NCBI GenBank assembly: GCA_963775505.1
Contig: CAVZIL010000007.1
Location: 372,001-436,000 of the forward strand
DNA from: JAIBJN01 sp963775505
GTDB lineage: Bacteria > Actinomycetota > Thermoleophilia > Gaiellales > Gaiellaceae
Direction: 5' to 3'
Length of the DNA: 64,000 bases
The notes under the pieces were generated by a model. That model had not been told where the DNA came from. It worked only from the letters and a program-made list of their open reading frames with translations, and made no database searches. Positions 7,302-16,420 of the stretch are shown one piece after another (position 1 is the stretch's first letter; every line of letters starts with the position of its first letter). Both the position numbers and the translations under genes were made by a program.

Positions 7302-8006
7302 ATGAGGGGCGGATTCCAGCTGATCCCCGCGGTCGACGTCGCCGGGACGGAGGCGGTGCGCCTTCACCAGGGCGACTTCGACTCGGTGGTCGCACGGGCG
7401 GGCGACCCCGAGAGCCTCGTCGACCGCTTCGCGGCCGCGCGGCCGCCGCTCCTGCACCTGGTCGATCTCGACGGCGCGCGGACCGGGCGGACCCGTCCCG
7501 AGCTCGTCGGTGCCCTTGCCGCCAGGGCGGCCCCGACGCCCGTGCAGGCGGCCGGCGGCGTCAGGTCGCCGGCCGACGCCGAGGCCCTTCTGGACGTCGG
7601 CGCGGCTCGGGTCGTCGTCGGGACGGCGGCGCTCGACTCGCCCGGGACGCTCATCGAGCTCGCCTCCGTCCTGGAGGAGCGCCTGGTCGTCGCGGTCGAC
7701 GCCCGTGACGGACGAGTCGTCGTGGCCGGCTGGAGCAGGGTGACGGAGCTGGCCCCGGAGGAATTCGCCGAGCGCTGTGCCGAGGCGGGCGTGCGCCGTC
7801 TGCTCTGCACGGCGATCGACCGCGACGGGACGATGACCGGCCCCGATCTCGACCTACTCGCCCGCGTGTGCGACCGTTCCGGCCTCCCCGTCCTCGCCGC
7901 AGGAGGCGTTCGCTCGGAGGAGGACCTCGATGCGCTGGCCGCGCTCGGGCTCGAGGGCGCGATCGTCGGGCGTGCCCTGCTCGAGGGCACCGTCAAGCTC
8001 GCGTAA
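7302..8006 (+). CDS. hisA: Phosphoribosylformimino-5-aminoimidazole carboxamide ribotide isomerase
   Basis: A 234-residue TIM barrel of the HisA/HisF family for step 4 of histidine synthesis. Seen are FQLIPAVDVAGTEAVRL with the catalytic Asp, LHLVDLDGARTG, QAAGGVRSPADAE, TAIDRDGTMTGPD with the second catalytic Asp, and VLAAGGVRSEEDL. It is transcribed away from the other his genes across the shared palindrome and ends 14 bp inside the 3' end of the convergent ATP-grasp gene. Actinobacteria often use the dual HisA/TrpF enzyme PriA, and sequence alone does not settle whether this one also serves tryptophan synthesis. Confidence 0.95.
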   Translation: MRGGFQLIPAVDVAGTEAVRLHQGDFDSVVARAGDPESLVDRFAAARPPLLHLVDLDGARTGRTRPELVGALAARAAPTPVQAAGGVRSPADAEALLDVGAARVVVGTAALDSPGTLIELASVLEERLVVAVDARDGRVVVAGWSRVTELAPEEFAERCAEAGVRRLLCTAIDRDGTMTGPDLDLLARVCDRSGLPVLAAGGVRSEEDLDALAALGLEGAIVGRALLEGTVKLA

Positions 8007-8865
8007 GCTCGGCCTCGACGGGTTCGGGCAAGAGCAGAGAGACGAGGACGGCCTCGAAGACGTCGCGGCCGTCGAGGGAGTACGCCGCGGTGAACTCCGG
8101 GGCGCCGTTCACCTCCAGGACTGCGAAGCTGCCGTCGGGCCGCGGGATGAGGTCGACCCCCGCGAGGTCGGCGCCGACCGCGGCCGCGGCGGCGACCGCG
8201 AGCTCGCACTCGCTCGGCTGCGGCTGCACCGGGCGCCGCACGGCCCCCAGCGCGACGTTCGTCCGCCACTCGCCTGGGGCCGCGATCCTGCGCACGGCTC
8301 CGACGACCCGGCCGCCGGCAACCAGGAGCCGCAGATCGTGGCCTGCCGGAGGGACGAGCTCCTGGATCAAGGCTCCCTGGCGGCGGAACCAGCCCTTCTT
8401 CCGCAGGCGCGCGAGCACGGTCCCCAGGGCCTCGGAGTCTTCGCAGCGGGACACGTGCTCGCCGCGGCTCCCGAAGCGCGGCTTGACGACGAGCGGGAAG
8501 CGGAGGCGGGAGACGTCGCGACGGCTCGAGGCGGCGCTCAGGTACGCGGTCTCCGGGTGCGGCAGCCCGGCGCGGCCGAGCCGGAGGGCGGTCACCAGCT
8601 TGTCATGGCACGCGAGGAGCGCCTCCGGGCCGTTCAGGACCGTGATCTCCCGCGCCCGCATTCCACGGAGCTTGGCGACCCCCGGCTCGACGCCCTCGAG
8701 CGACGGTCTCACGTCGAGGTAGGCGAGGGCGAGATCGCCCGGCACTGCCCGCCGGGCGACTTCCGCCGGCGTCAGCACGGCCGTCTCGAGCCCGAGCCTG
8801 CGCCCGGCGCCCGTGAGCGCGACCGCGGCGGGCGCCTCGCGCCACGCGACGACGAAGAGCTTCAT
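7993..8865 (-). CDS. ATP-grasp (RimK-like) ligase of unknown substrate
   Basis: A 290-residue protein with ATP-grasp features: FPLVVKPRFGSRGEHVSRCED (ATP-binding lysine and glycine loop, residues about 130-150), LIQELVPPAGHDLRLLVAGG, and metal-binding DLIPRPDGSFAVLEVNGAPEF near the C-terminus. The closest family is RimK/LysX, enzymes that add an amino acid to a carboxylate. The substrate cannot be read from sequence. ATG 8865 is preferred over an upstream in-frame codon because family similarity starts at MKLFVVAW. It stands alone, convergent with hisA. Confidence 0.82.
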   Translation of the reverse strand: MKLFVVAWREAPAAVALTGAGRRLGLETAVLTPAEVARRAVPGDLALAYLDVRPSLEGVEPGVAKLRGMRAREITVLNGPEALLACHDKLVTALRLGRAGLPHPETAYLSAASSRRDVSRLRFPLVVKPRFGSRGEHVSRCEDSEALGTVLARLRKKGWFRRQGALIQELVPPAGHDLRLLVAGGRVVGAVRRIAAPGEWRTNVALGAVRRPVQPQPSECELAVAAAAAVGADLAGVDLIPRPDGSFAVLEVNGAPEFTAAYSLDGRDVFEAVLVSLLLPEPVEAELTRA

Positions 8866-8929
8866 TGGCCCGATCGTGCGCGAGGACCGCGTGTCCACGC
8901 GGGAAAGATCCGGTGAAGCTTCGGCTAAG

Positions 8930-9337
8930 TCAGCTCTCTTCGAAGACGATGGGCTGCGCGCCCTCCCAGAGGACGACGCGTCCCAGCTCGGACAGCTGCT
9001 CCCGTCCCTCGACTATCGTCGCGAAGTGGTTCCCGGCCAGCTGGCCCATCTTGCTCGCGAAGCACGTCGCGCCGTACGGGAAGAGGATCTCGACCTCCGA
9101 GAGGCCGCCCGGGTAGAGGAGGAGCTCGCCGGCCGCCGGATAGCTGTTCGCGTTCTCCGGGCCGATCCCGAGCTCCAGCTCGAAGCCCAGCGGCACCCAG
9201 GCGGACTCGCCGCTCCAGCGGGCTTGCACGAGGTGGCTGCGAAGAGGGAGGAGGGTCCGAAGCGCCGCGAGGGTGCTCGGCGCCTCCTCCTCGAGGCGGG
9301 CCGTGAAGCGGAAGCTGCCGGCCGTGATCGCGAGCAC
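8930..9337 (-). CDS. Cyclophilin-like DUF3830 protein
   Basis: A 135-residue soluble protein matching my memory of the DUF3830 family. It shows ALRTLLPLRSHLVQARWSGESAWVPL, a YPGGLSEVEILFPYG strand and a GNHFATIVEG segment. The fold is cyclophilin-like. No enzymatic function is established; relatives often sit with amidohydrolase or nucleobase genes, but here it stands alone. It is divergent from the MMPL transporter. Confidence 0.75.
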   Translation of the reverse strand: MLAITAGSFRFTARLEEEAPSTLAALRTLLPLRSHLVQARWSGESAWVPLGFELELGIGPENANSYPAAGELLLYPGGLSEVEILFPYGATCFASKMGQLAGNHFATIVEGREQLSELGRVVLWEGAQPIVFEES

Positions 9338-9355
9338 GGCGAGACCTTAACACGG

Positions 9356-9384
9356 TTGACAGCCTTGTGAGTGATTGCTAACTT
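9356..9384 (+). promoter_or_regulatory. Sigma70-like promoter of the MMPL transporter
   Basis: TTGACA at 9356-9361, a 17-bp spacer, then TAACTT at 9379-9384. The predicted start of transcription falls about 5-8 bases before ATG 9399, so the mRNA would be nearly leaderless. That agrees with the absence of a clear Shine-Dalgarno sequence. Confidence 0.5.
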
Positions 9385-9398
9385 CCTCGCCGAGTCGG

Positions 9399-11576
9399 AT
9401 GAGGCTCTCGACCGAATCACTCGCCCGCGCGTGTGCCCTCCATCCCTGGCGCACCGTCATGGCGTGGATCGCTGCCGTCGTCCTCTCGTCGGGCATCGTC
9501 GTGATGCTCCTCGGAGACACGCTCACCACGGAGGGCGAGGTGACGTCGGCGACCGACTCGAAGCGGGCGGAGGAGCTGCTCCTCGAGCACTTCCCGCCCT
9601 CGCCCGACCAGGCCGGCCGGGCGACGAGCGAGGTGGTCGTCGTCAGCTTCGAGAGCGGGGAGGTGGACACGGCGCGCGTGGAGGCCCTCGCGGAGGAGCT
9701 GAGGCAGGCCGGCGCCACGAACGTCATCACCCCCGCGGACGACGAGCGGCTCGTCTCCGAGGACGGCGACGCCGCTGTGCTGCTCGTCGGTCTCGGTGTC
9801 AACGAGGACAGGCTCTCCGATGTGATCGAGCCGGTCGAGCGGCTGGATGAGGCGCCCGACGTCGAGGCCGCGATGACCGGCGACCTCTCGGTCGAGGAGG
9901 ACTTGTCGAAGCTGTCCGAGGAGGACCTCCAGCAGGGCGAGCTCTTTTTCGGAGCGCCCGCGGCGCTCATCATCCTCCTGCTCGTCTTCGGGACCGTCGT
10001 CGCCGGCGTCATCCCGCTCGTCCTCGCCGTTCTGTCCATCGTGGTCGCGCTCGCCCTCACCACGCTGGTGGGCCAGGTGTTCGAGCTTTCCACGTTCGTC
10101 GTGAACATGATCTTCGGAATGGGGCTCGCGCTCGGGATCGACTACTCCCTCTTCATCCTCAGCCGCTTTCGGGAGGAGCGCTCCCAGGGCCGCGAGAAGC
10201 TGAACGCGATCGAGACGGCCGGGGCGACGGCGAGCCGGGCGGTGCTGTTCAGCGGGGCTGCGTTCGTCCTCGCCATGCTCGGCCTCGAGCTCGTACCGCA
10301 CACGATCATGCGCAGCCTCGCGACGGGCGCGATCCTCGTCGGCATCGTCTCCGTCGCCGCCGCGTTGACGCTCCTGCCCGCGGTGCTCAGCCTCCTCGGC
10401 GACGGCATCGAGCGGCTGCGCATCCCCTTCTTCGGCCGACGGGCCGCCGCTCCTGAAAGCCGCTTCTGGGGGAGGATCGTCGCCGCCGTCATGCGGCGGC
10501 CCGTGGTCAGCCTCGTCGCGGCGGTCGGCCTCCTGCTCGCGGCGGCCGTGCCCGTCCTCTCCATGGAGAGCGGCACCGCCGGCATCAGCACGCTTCCCGA
10601 CCGCTTCGAGTCGAAGCAAGGCTTCCTCCTCCTCAACCGGGAGTTCCCCGGCCAGACGACGGAGCCGGTGCGCATCGCGATCGAAGGCGACACGGCCTCG
10701 GCGGAGGTGCGCGGTGCCGTCGAGGAGCTGCAGGTCGAGCTCGGGCGCGGCGAGATCTTCGGTCCGGCGGCGACGGAGACGAGCCCCGACGGGCAGCTCG
10801 TCCGTGTCACGTTCCCGGTGGCGGGCGACGCGGTCTCGAGCGAGGCCGTGGCCGCGGTGCGCGAGCTCAGGACGGACCTCCCGGCGATCTTCGCGAGTTC
10901 GGGCGCCGAGGCGTTCGTCGGCGGCGGCACCGCCGAGAGCATCGACGAGAACGACGTCATGGACTCGTGGCTCCCGATCGTCTTCGCCTTCGTGCTCGGC
11001 CTCAGCTTCGTCCTGCTGACGATCGCCTTCCGGTCGATCGTCGTGCCCGCGACGGCGATAGCCATGAACCTCCTCGCCGTCGGCGCCGCCTACGGCCTGC
11101 TCGTGCTCGTCTTCGTCGAGGGCGTCGGCAACGAGCTCTTCGGCTTCCAACAGGTAGACACGGTCGAGGCCTGGGTGCCGCTGTTCCTCTTCGCGGTCCT
11201 GTTCGGCCTCTCGATGGACTACCAGGTCTTTCTGCTCTCGCGGATCCGGGAGCGCTACGCCCAGACCGGGAGCACGGACGAGGCGATCTCGTTCGGCGTC
11301 GGCTCGACGGCCCGGCTCATCACCGGCGCCGCGCTCATCATCATCGCGGTCTTCGCCGGCTTCGCGCGCGGCGACCTGGTCATGTTCCAGCAGATGGGCT
11401 TCGGGATCGCCGTCGCCCTCTTCATCGACGCGACGATCATCCGCTCGGTGGTCGTGCCGGCGACGATGACGCTCCTCGGTCGCTGGAACTGGTACCTGCC
11501 CTCCTGGCTCTCCTGGCTCCCCGACGTCCACGTCGAGGGTCGCGAGGAGGAGGTCCGGCCGCGCCGCGCAGCCTGA
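9399..11576 (+). CDS. MMPL/RND-superfamily membrane transporter
   Basis: A 725-residue protein with two homologous halves, each with a large extracytoplasmic loop followed by a bundle of membrane helices. Signature stretches are GMGLALGIDYSLFILSRFREE near residue 240 and LFGLSMDYQVFLLSRIRERYA near residue 610, carrying the proton-relay Asp-Tyr pairs. Related proteins export lipids or hydrophobic compounds by proton motive force. The C-terminus WNWYLPSWLSWLPDV closely resembles the second MMPL gene at 34269, so the two are paralogues. ATG 9399 is preferred over an upstream TTG at 9375. Confidence 0.9.
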   Translation: MRLSTESLARACALHPWRTVMAWIAAVVLSSGIVVMLLGDTLTTEGEVTSATDSKRAEELLLEHFPPSPDQAGRATSEVVVVSFESGEVDTARVEALAEELRQAGATNVITPADDERLVSEDGDAAVLLVGLGVNEDRLSDVIEPVERLDEAPDVEAAMTGDLSVEEDLSKLSEEDLQQGELFFGAPAALIILLLVFGTVVAGVIPLVLAVLSIVVALALTTLVGQVFELSTFVVNMIFGMGLALGIDYSLFILSRFREERSQGREKLNAIETAGATASRAVLFSGAAFVLAMLGLELVPHTIMRSLATGAILVGIVSVAAALTLLPAVLSLLGDGIERLRIPFFGRRAAAPESRFWGRIVAAVMRRPVVSLVAAVGLLLAAAVPVLSMESGTAGISTLPDRFESKQGFLLLNREFPGQTTEPVRIAIEGDTASAEVRGAVEELQVELGRGEIFGPAATETSPDGQLVRVTFPVAGDAVSSEAVAAVRELRTDLPAIFASSGAEAFVGGGTAESIDENDVMDSWLPIVFAFVLGLSFVLLTIAFRSIVVPATAIAMNLLAVGAAYGLLVLVFVEGVGNELFGFQQVDTVEAWVPLFLFAVLFGLSMDYQVFLLSRIRERYAQTGSTDEAISFGVGSTARLITGAALIIIAVFAGFARGDLVMFQQMGFGIAVALFIDATIIRSVVVPATMTLLGRWNWYLPSWLSWLPDVHVEGREEEVRPRRAA

Positions 11577-12022
11577 CGATCGGCGCGGCCGGGCTCGCGC
11601 TCTGGGTCGCGGCGGCCTCGGGCGAAGTCCTGACGGGGATCCTGCCCGCAGTCCTCATCCTGGTCCTGGCCGTGGCCGACTACGCACTCTGGGTGAGGCG
11701 GCAGCGGCCGTGGCACGACTGGACGGTGATCCTGCTGCTCCTGCCGGCCATCCTCGCCGCGGTGTGGATCGCGGTCGGCGGGCTCGTCACCGGCGTGGAG
11801 CGGTCGGACGAGGCGCGCCTACTCCTCGAGGTCGGCCCCGGCGTCGCGCTCACCGGCCTTCTCTGCACGCTGATCTCCTACCACGGGCGCCACCACCCGC
11901 TGGAAGGAGGAGCGCTAGCCGGCTTCGCGAGGGCTCCGGAAGCGCCGGAGCCTGAGGGAGTTGGAGACGACGAAGAGGCTCGAGCCGGCCATCGCGGCGG
12001 CGGCGACGATCGGGTTGAGTAG
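11573..12022 (+). CDS. Small integral membrane protein of unknown function
   Basis: About 149 residues with three or four hydrophobic helices: IGAAGLALWVAAASG, LPAVLILVLAVADYALWV, TVILLLLPAILAAVWIAV and GVALTGLLCTLI. A histidine-rich YHGRHHPLEGG follows. No ATG, GTG or TTG lies near the hydrophobic start. The likely initiator is a CTG that overlaps the MMPL stop (CTGA), making this a translationally coupled companion of the transporter. The last 36 codons overlap the 3' end of the convergent copper ATPase and may be low-constraint sequence. No named family recognised. Confidence 0.55.
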   Translation: MTIGAAGLALWVAAASGEVLTGILPAVLILVLAVADYALWVRRQRPWHDWTVILLLLPAILAAVWIAVGGLVTGVERSDEARLLLEVGPGVALTGLLCTLISYHGRHHPLEGGALAGFARAPEAPEPEGVGDDEEARAGHRGGGDDRVE

Positions 12023-13987
12023 CCCCGCCACCGCCAGGGGGATCGCGGCGACGTTGTAGGCGAAGGCCCAGAAGAGGTTGCCCTTGATCGTCCCGAGAAC
12101 GCGTCGGGAGAGCCGGATCGCGTCCGCAGCCCCGCGGAGGTCGCCGGAGACGAGCGTGAGGTCGCTCGCCTCGATGGCGACGTCGGTACCGGTGCCGATG
12201 GCGATCCCGAGGTCGGCCTGAGCCAGGGCCGGAGCGTCGTTGACGCCGTCGCCGACGACCGCGACGACCTCGCCGTCGGCCTGGAGCCGGCGCACCTCCG
12301 CGGCCTTGTCGGCGGGGTAGACCTCGGCGAGGACGCGCTCGATCCCGACCTCCGCGGCCACGGCTTGCGCCGTCGCCTCGCGGTCGCCCGTCAGGAGCAC
12401 CGGGGTGAGGCCGAGCTCGCGCAGCTCGCGAACTGCCTGCGCGCTCGTCGGCTTGACGGCGTCCGCGACGACGAGCGTCGCGCGGGGCTCGCCGTCCCAC
12501 GCCACCGAGATGCCGCCCTGTCCGCGACCGACCACGACCGCGTGCCCCTCGACCCGGCCGACGACGCCGACCCCGGGGCGGCTCTGGAAGTCCCCGACGG
12601 GCGGCAGCCCGCCGAGCTCGGCGCGTGCGGCAGCAGCGACCGCCCGGGCGATCGGGTGCTCGCTCGCGTCCTCGACGGCGCCGGCGAGGCGAAGAACGTC
12701 TGCGCGCGTCGCTCCGTCGAGCGTGACGACGTCGACCAGCTCCATCCGGCCCTCGGTGACCGTGCCGGTCTTGTCGAGGACGACGGTGGTGACGCGCCTG
12801 GTCTGCTCGAGGACCTCGGGCCCCTTGATGACGATGCCGAGCTGCGCGCCACGGCCCATGCCGACCATGAGCGCCGTCGGGGTGGCGAGCCCGAGCGCGC
12901 ACGGGCAGGCGATGATGAGCACCGCGACGGCCGCAGTGAAGGCGGCCGAGACGTCGCCGTCGAGGAGCAGCCAGCCGCCGAGCGTCGCAACGGAGAGGCC
13001 GATCACGATGGGGACGAAGACCGCGGAGACGCGGTCGGCGAGTCGCTGGATGGGCGCCTTGCCGGCCTGCGCCTCGGCGACGAGCCTGGCGATCTGCGCG
13101 AGGGCGGTGTCGGCGCCGACCCGCGTCGCCCGGACGATCAGGCGGCCTGACGCATTGACGGTCGCACCCGCCACCTCGTCTCCCGGCGCCACGTCCACCG
13201 GCACCGACTCGCCGGTGAGCATCGACTGGTCGACGGCGGAGCGGCCCTCGGCGACGACGCCGTCCGTCGCCACCTTCTCGCCCGGCCGAACGACGAACAG
13301 GTCGCCGACCGCGACCTCCTCGAGCGGGACGAGCATCTCGGCGCCGTTCCGAAGCACCCGGGCTTCCTTCGCCCCGAGCTCGAGCAGCGTGCGCAGCGCG
13401 GCGCCGGAGCGGCGCCGGGCCCGGGACTCGAGCCAGCGCCCGAGCAGGATGAGCGTCGTGATCACGCTCACCACCTCGAAGTACACCTCCGCGTCCTCGA
13501 GCGCGAGCAGCGCGACCACTGACCAAACGTATGCCGCCGTCGTGCCGAGCGAGATCAGCGTGTCCATGGTCGCGCCGCCGTGACGGAGGTTCTTCAGGGC
13601 GGCTCGGTGGAAGGGCCAGCCCGCCCAGGCCCAGACCGGGGTGGTCAGCGCGAAGGCGACCCATTCCCAGCCGTCGAAGCCGAGCGGCGGCACCATGGCG
13701 AGGAGCGCGACGGGGACGGTGAGCGCGGCGGCGACCGCGAGGCGCAGCCCCAGGCGTGAGCCTCGGTCGCCTGCGGTCCGGGTCAGCGAGGCGCCGTAGC
13801 CTGCGCCTTCGACCGCGGTGACGAGCTCGCCGAGCGCAACCCGGCCGTCGTCGTAGCGGACGGCGGCCCGCTCGGTGGCGAGGTTGACGCTCGCCTCGAC
13901 GCCGTCGACCTTGTTCAGCGCCTTCTCGATCCTGGCGGCGCAGGCCGCGCAGGTCATCCCCTCGAGCTCGAGCTGGACGGTCGCCAC
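11915..13987 (-). CDS. copA: Copper-translocating P1B-type ATPase
   Basis: A 690-residue copper exporter. One N-terminal heavy-metal domain (GMTCAACAARIEKAL, residues about 10-68) is followed by eight membrane helices. The intramembrane CPC is in IIACPCALGLATPTALM. The actuator motif is LTGES, the phosphorylation motif DKTGTVTEG, the ATP-binding SEHPIARAV and the hinge GDGVNDAPALAQ. The final helices include NLFWAFAYNVAAIPLA. These identify Cu(I) specificity. The GTG start at 13987 sits just downstream of a CsoR-type operator. Confidence 0.95.
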   Translation of the reverse strand: MATVQLELEGMTCAACAARIEKALNKVDGVEASVNLATERAAVRYDDGRVALGELVTAVEGAGYGASLTRTAGDRGSRLGLRLAVAAALTVPVALLAMVPPLGFDGWEWVAFALTTPVWAWAGWPFHRAALKNLRHGGATMDTLISLGTTAAYVWSVVALLALEDAEVYFEVVSVITTLILLGRWLESRARRRSGAALRTLLELGAKEARVLRNGAEMLVPLEEVAVGDLFVVRPGEKVATDGVVAEGRSAVDQSMLTGESVPVDVAPGDEVAGATVNASGRLIVRATRVGADTALAQIARLVAEAQAGKAPIQRLADRVSAVFVPIVIGLSVATLGGWLLLDGDVSAAFTAAVAVLIIACPCALGLATPTALMVGMGRGAQLGIVIKGPEVLEQTRRVTTVVLDKTGTVTEGRMELVDVVTLDGATRADVLRLAGAVEDASEHPIARAVAAAARAELGGLPPVGDFQSRPGVGVVGRVEGHAVVVGRGQGGISVAWDGEPRATLVVADAVKPTSAQAVRELRELGLTPVLLTGDREATAQAVAAEVGIERVLAEVYPADKAAEVRRLQADGEVVAVVGDGVNDAPALAQADLGIAIGTGTDVAIEASDLTLVSGDLRGAADAIRLSRRVLGTIKGNLFWAFAYNVAAIPLAVAGLLNPIVAAAAMAGSSLFVVSNSLRLRRFRSPREAG

Positions 13988-13995
13988 GATCCGAG

Positions 13996-14014
13996 TATAC
14001 CCGCTAGGGGTATA
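13996..14014. promoter_or_regulatory. CsoR-type copper operator upstream of copA
   Basis: TATACCC-GCTAG-GGGTATA, a perfect 7-bp inverted repeat 9 bp upstream of the copA GTG. It matches the known actinobacterial CsoR site pattern (GTATACCCxxxxGGGGTATA). CsoR would repress copA until Cu(I) binds. A csoR gene is not in this window, so the regulator acts from elsewhere. Confidence 0.75.
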
Positions 14015-14783
14015 GGCGAAATCGATCCTGGACGCCGCCCCAGCGGCTGATCGCCCGCACCCGCAGCGAGCCTGCGTCCACCCGGAGGTAGAGCCAGCCG
14101 CGCTGCTCTCGCGCCTTCACGCGCGGCGGAAACCACCCCGGGCACGTCCGCAGCGGGTAGATGGGCGCCCCGCCGCCGCCGTGGACGACGTAGGTCACGC
14201 CGTTCCGCTCGGCGAAGCGCTGGTAGTTGTGGTCGTGCGCGGCGAGCACGAGGTCGACGCCGTGGAGCTCGAAGATCGGCACGAGCCTTCTCCGGACTCG
14301 GCGGTCGCCGAGATAGCCGCCGCAGCTGTAGGCGGGGTGGTGCATGGCGACGACCTTCCAGCGAGCTTCCGAGGAGGCAAGCGCCGAGTCCAGCCAGGCG
14401 AGCTGTTGCGCGCCGAGCTGGTTCGAGTCGAGAAGGAAGAGCTCGACGTTCCCGAGCCGACGCTGGTAGTAGCGCCCCGGCATCCCCAGGAGCTCGAACT
14501 CGTAGCGGCCGCCGTCGACGCGGACGTCGTGGTTTCCCAGCGTGCCGGCGACCAGGAGGCCGTCGTCCGCTGTCCAGCCGAAGGAGCCCAGCCAGTTCGA
14601 CTGGAACGCGGCCGGGTCTTCCGTGTAGTCGTTGTCGCCGAGCGTGACGAGCGCGTCCACCCGGCGGCGTTCGGCGAAGCCTTCGACGGCCGCGCCGGTC
14701 AGGCGCTGACGACCGCCGCCGACGCCGAAGTCGCCGATGGCCACGATTCCCGTCTCGGCGCCCGCGGCGGTGGCGAAGGCCAA
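14004..14783 (-). CDS. Secreted calcineurin-like metallophosphoesterase
   Basis: About 259 residues from the first usable start (TTG 14783). Metal-binding motifs of the family are present: AIGDFGVGG, TLGDNDYTEDP, GTLGNHDVR, VVAMHHPAYS and LAAHDHNYQR. These group it with acid-phosphatase-like phosphoesterases. The frame upstream of the TTG still encodes a good signal peptide (an Arg-rich start, then a hydrophobic run) but lacks a start codon. A GTG overlapping the phoU stop (GTGA) would supply one if a single base near 14825-14830 were removed, so an indel is likely. Position after phoU suggests it releases phosphate from extracellular esters during starvation. Confidence 0.83.
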   Translation of the reverse strand: MAFATAAGAETGIVAIGDFGVGGGRQRLTGAAVEGFAERRRVDALVTLGDNDYTEDPAAFQSNWLGSFGWTADDGLLVAGTLGNHDVRVDGGRYEFELLGMPGRYYQRRLGNVELFLLDSNQLGAQQLAWLDSALASSEARWKVVAMHHPAYSCGGYLGDRRVRRRLVPIFELHGVDLVLAAHDHNYQRFAERNGVTYVVHGGGGAPIYPLRTCPGWFPPRVKAREQRGWLYLRVDAGSLRVRAISRWGGVQDRFRLYP

Positions 14784-14852
14784 ACCGAGGAGCGCCGCAG
14801 CGAGTACGAGGTGGATCCGGATGGATGAACGTCTACCAGCCGGGGCGGCGGG

Positions 14853-15545
14853 TCACCTGAGGTCGCGCGGCGTGGTGCCGTCGTGGTGCGACGCGTCGGT
14901 GAACTCGCGGAACTCGCCGCTCACGAGGAAGGCCGTCTGCTCGCCGATGTCGACGGCGTGGTCGCCGATGCGCTCGAGGCAGCGCGAGACGATGATCATG
15001 CGCAGTCCCCACTCGCGGAGGGCCGGGTCGCCGCCCAGCGAGAGAACGTGGCCGACGACGCGCCGGTTGGCGCGGTCGATCAGCTCGTCGAGGTCGACGA
15101 GCGTCTCGGCACGGTCGGCATTGCGGTCGCGGAACGAGTCGAGCGCGACGCGGATCATCTCCTCCGCGCGCTGGCCCATCTCCTCGAAGCCCTCGAGGAG
15201 CGTGGCGTCGTGGGGGACGTCCTGCACGAGCTTCGTCAGCTTTGCGATCGTGACGCAGTAGTCGGCCATCCGCTCCAGATGGAGGTTGTTGTGCAGGATG
15301 GCGAGCACGAGCCGCAGGTCCACGGCGACCGGCGTCTGCCGGGCGAGGAGCGACTGGATGCCCTCCTCGATGCCGAGGTACGCCTCGTCGATCTCGTCAT
15401 CGAACGCGATCACCTCGTCGGCGAGCTCGACGTCCGACTGCGCGAGCGCGTTCAAGGACCCGCGCAGCGCCCGGAGGACGTGGGCACCCTCCTCCTGCAG
15501 GGCAGCCTCGAGCTGGTCGAGCTCCTCCTGGAGCGTGATTCTCAT
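14853..15545 (-). CDS. phoU: Phosphate-signalling regulator PhoU
   Basis: A 230-residue helical protein made of two PhoU repeats with metal-binding patterns: FDDEIDEAYLGIEEGIQSLL in the first half and DLDELIDRANRRVVGHVL in the second. Family role: it signals from the Pst transporter to the histidine kinase and damps the Pho regulon when phosphate is ample. An ATGA overlap couples it to pstB. Confidence 0.95.
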   Translation of the reverse strand: MRITLQEELDQLEAALQEEGAHVLRALRGSLNALAQSDVELADEVIAFDDEIDEAYLGIEEGIQSLLARQTPVAVDLRLVLAILHNNLHLERMADYCVTIAKLTKLVQDVPHDATLLEGFEEMGQRAEEMIRVALDSFRDRNADRAETLVDLDELIDRANRRVVGHVLSLGGDPALREWGLRMIIVSRCLERIGDHAVDIGEQTAFLVSGEFREFTDASHHDGTTPRDLR

Positions 15546-16420
15546 CCGAAGCGCCCCGTGACGTAGTCCTCCGTCCGCTTCTCGGACGGGTTGGTGAAGA
15601 TCGTTGGCGTCTGGTCGTACTCGACGAGGATGCCCGTCCGATGGTCGGCCTCCTCGTCGACTTCCACCGAGAAGAACGCGGTCATGTCCGCGACCCGGGC
15701 GGCCTGCTGCATGTTGTGGGTGACGATCACGATCGTGTACTCGCGCTTGAGGTCGTGCATGAGGTCCTCGATCGCCGTCGTGGAGATCGGGTCGAGCGCG
15801 GAGGCCGGCTCGTCCATGAGGAGGACGTCCGGCTCGACGGCGAGGCAGCGGGCGATGCAGAGGCGCTGTTGCTGGCCGCCCGAGAGGCTGTAGGCGCTCG
15901 CCTTCAGGCGGTTCTTCACCTCGTCCCAGAGCGCCGCCTGGCGCAGCGCGCGCTCGACCCGCTCGTCGAGGTCCTTCTTCCAGCCGAGGACGCGCGGGCC
16001 GAAGGCGACGTTGTCGTAGATCGACTTCGGGAACGGGTTCGGCTTCTGGAAGACCATGCCGATGCGCTTGCGGACCTCGACGGAGTCCACGTCCGGCCCG
16101 TAGAGGTCGGTCCCGTGATAGAGGATCCTCCCGGCGACGGCCGCCGTCGGGATGAGGTCGTTCATGCGGTTGAAGCAGCGGATGAAGGTGCTCTTGCCGC
16201 ATCCGGACGGGCCGATGAACGCCGTCACGTAGTTCTTGTAGATCTCGAGCGAGACCCCTCTCAGGGCGGGGACGCCCGAGTACGTGACGGTCAGGTCGCT
16301 GACGTCGAAGAGCACCTCTCGGCGGGTGTAGGCGGCTTCCTGGGCTCGCTCGGCGAGCAGCTTCTCGTCCATGCCGGGAATCTTCGCAGGTGCGGCAGGG
16401 GCGCTTTCCATATCGGACAT
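15542..16420 (-). CDS. pstB: Phosphate ABC transporter ATP-binding protein
   Basis: A 292-residue ABC ATPase. Walker A is GPSGCGKSTFIRCFNRMND, the Q-loop VFQKPNPFPKSIYDNVAFGPR, the signature SLSGGQQQRLCIARCLA, Walker B DVLLMDEPASALDP, and the H-loop VIVTHNMQQA. The phosphate-specific KPNPFP motif identifies PstB. An ATG at 16420 overlaps the pstA stop (TGATG) with an AGAAG tract at good spacing; an ATG two codons upstream is the alternative. About 35 N-terminal residues precede the ABC domain, somewhat longer than usual. Confidence 0.95.
   Translation of the reverse strand: MSDMESAPAAPAKIPGMDEKLLAERAQEAAYTRREVLFDVSDLTVTYSGVPALRGVSLEIYKNYVTAFIGPSGCGKSTFIRCFNRMNDLIPTAAVAGRILYHGTDLYGPDVDSVEVRKRIGMVFQKPNPFPKSIYDNVAFGPRVLGWKKDLDERVERALRQAALWDEVKNRLKASAYSLSGGQQQRLCIARCLAVEPDVLLMDEPASALDPISTTAIEDLMHDLKREYTIVIVTHNMQQAARVADMTAFFSVEVDEEADHRTGILVEYDQTPTIFTNPSEKRTEDYVTGRFG

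Noticed and set aside
9417..11531. A 704-codon minus-strand frame opposite the MMPL gene
   Set aside because: Same GC-bias shadow. It lacks membrane helices or motifs, while the plus strand encodes a complete transporter.
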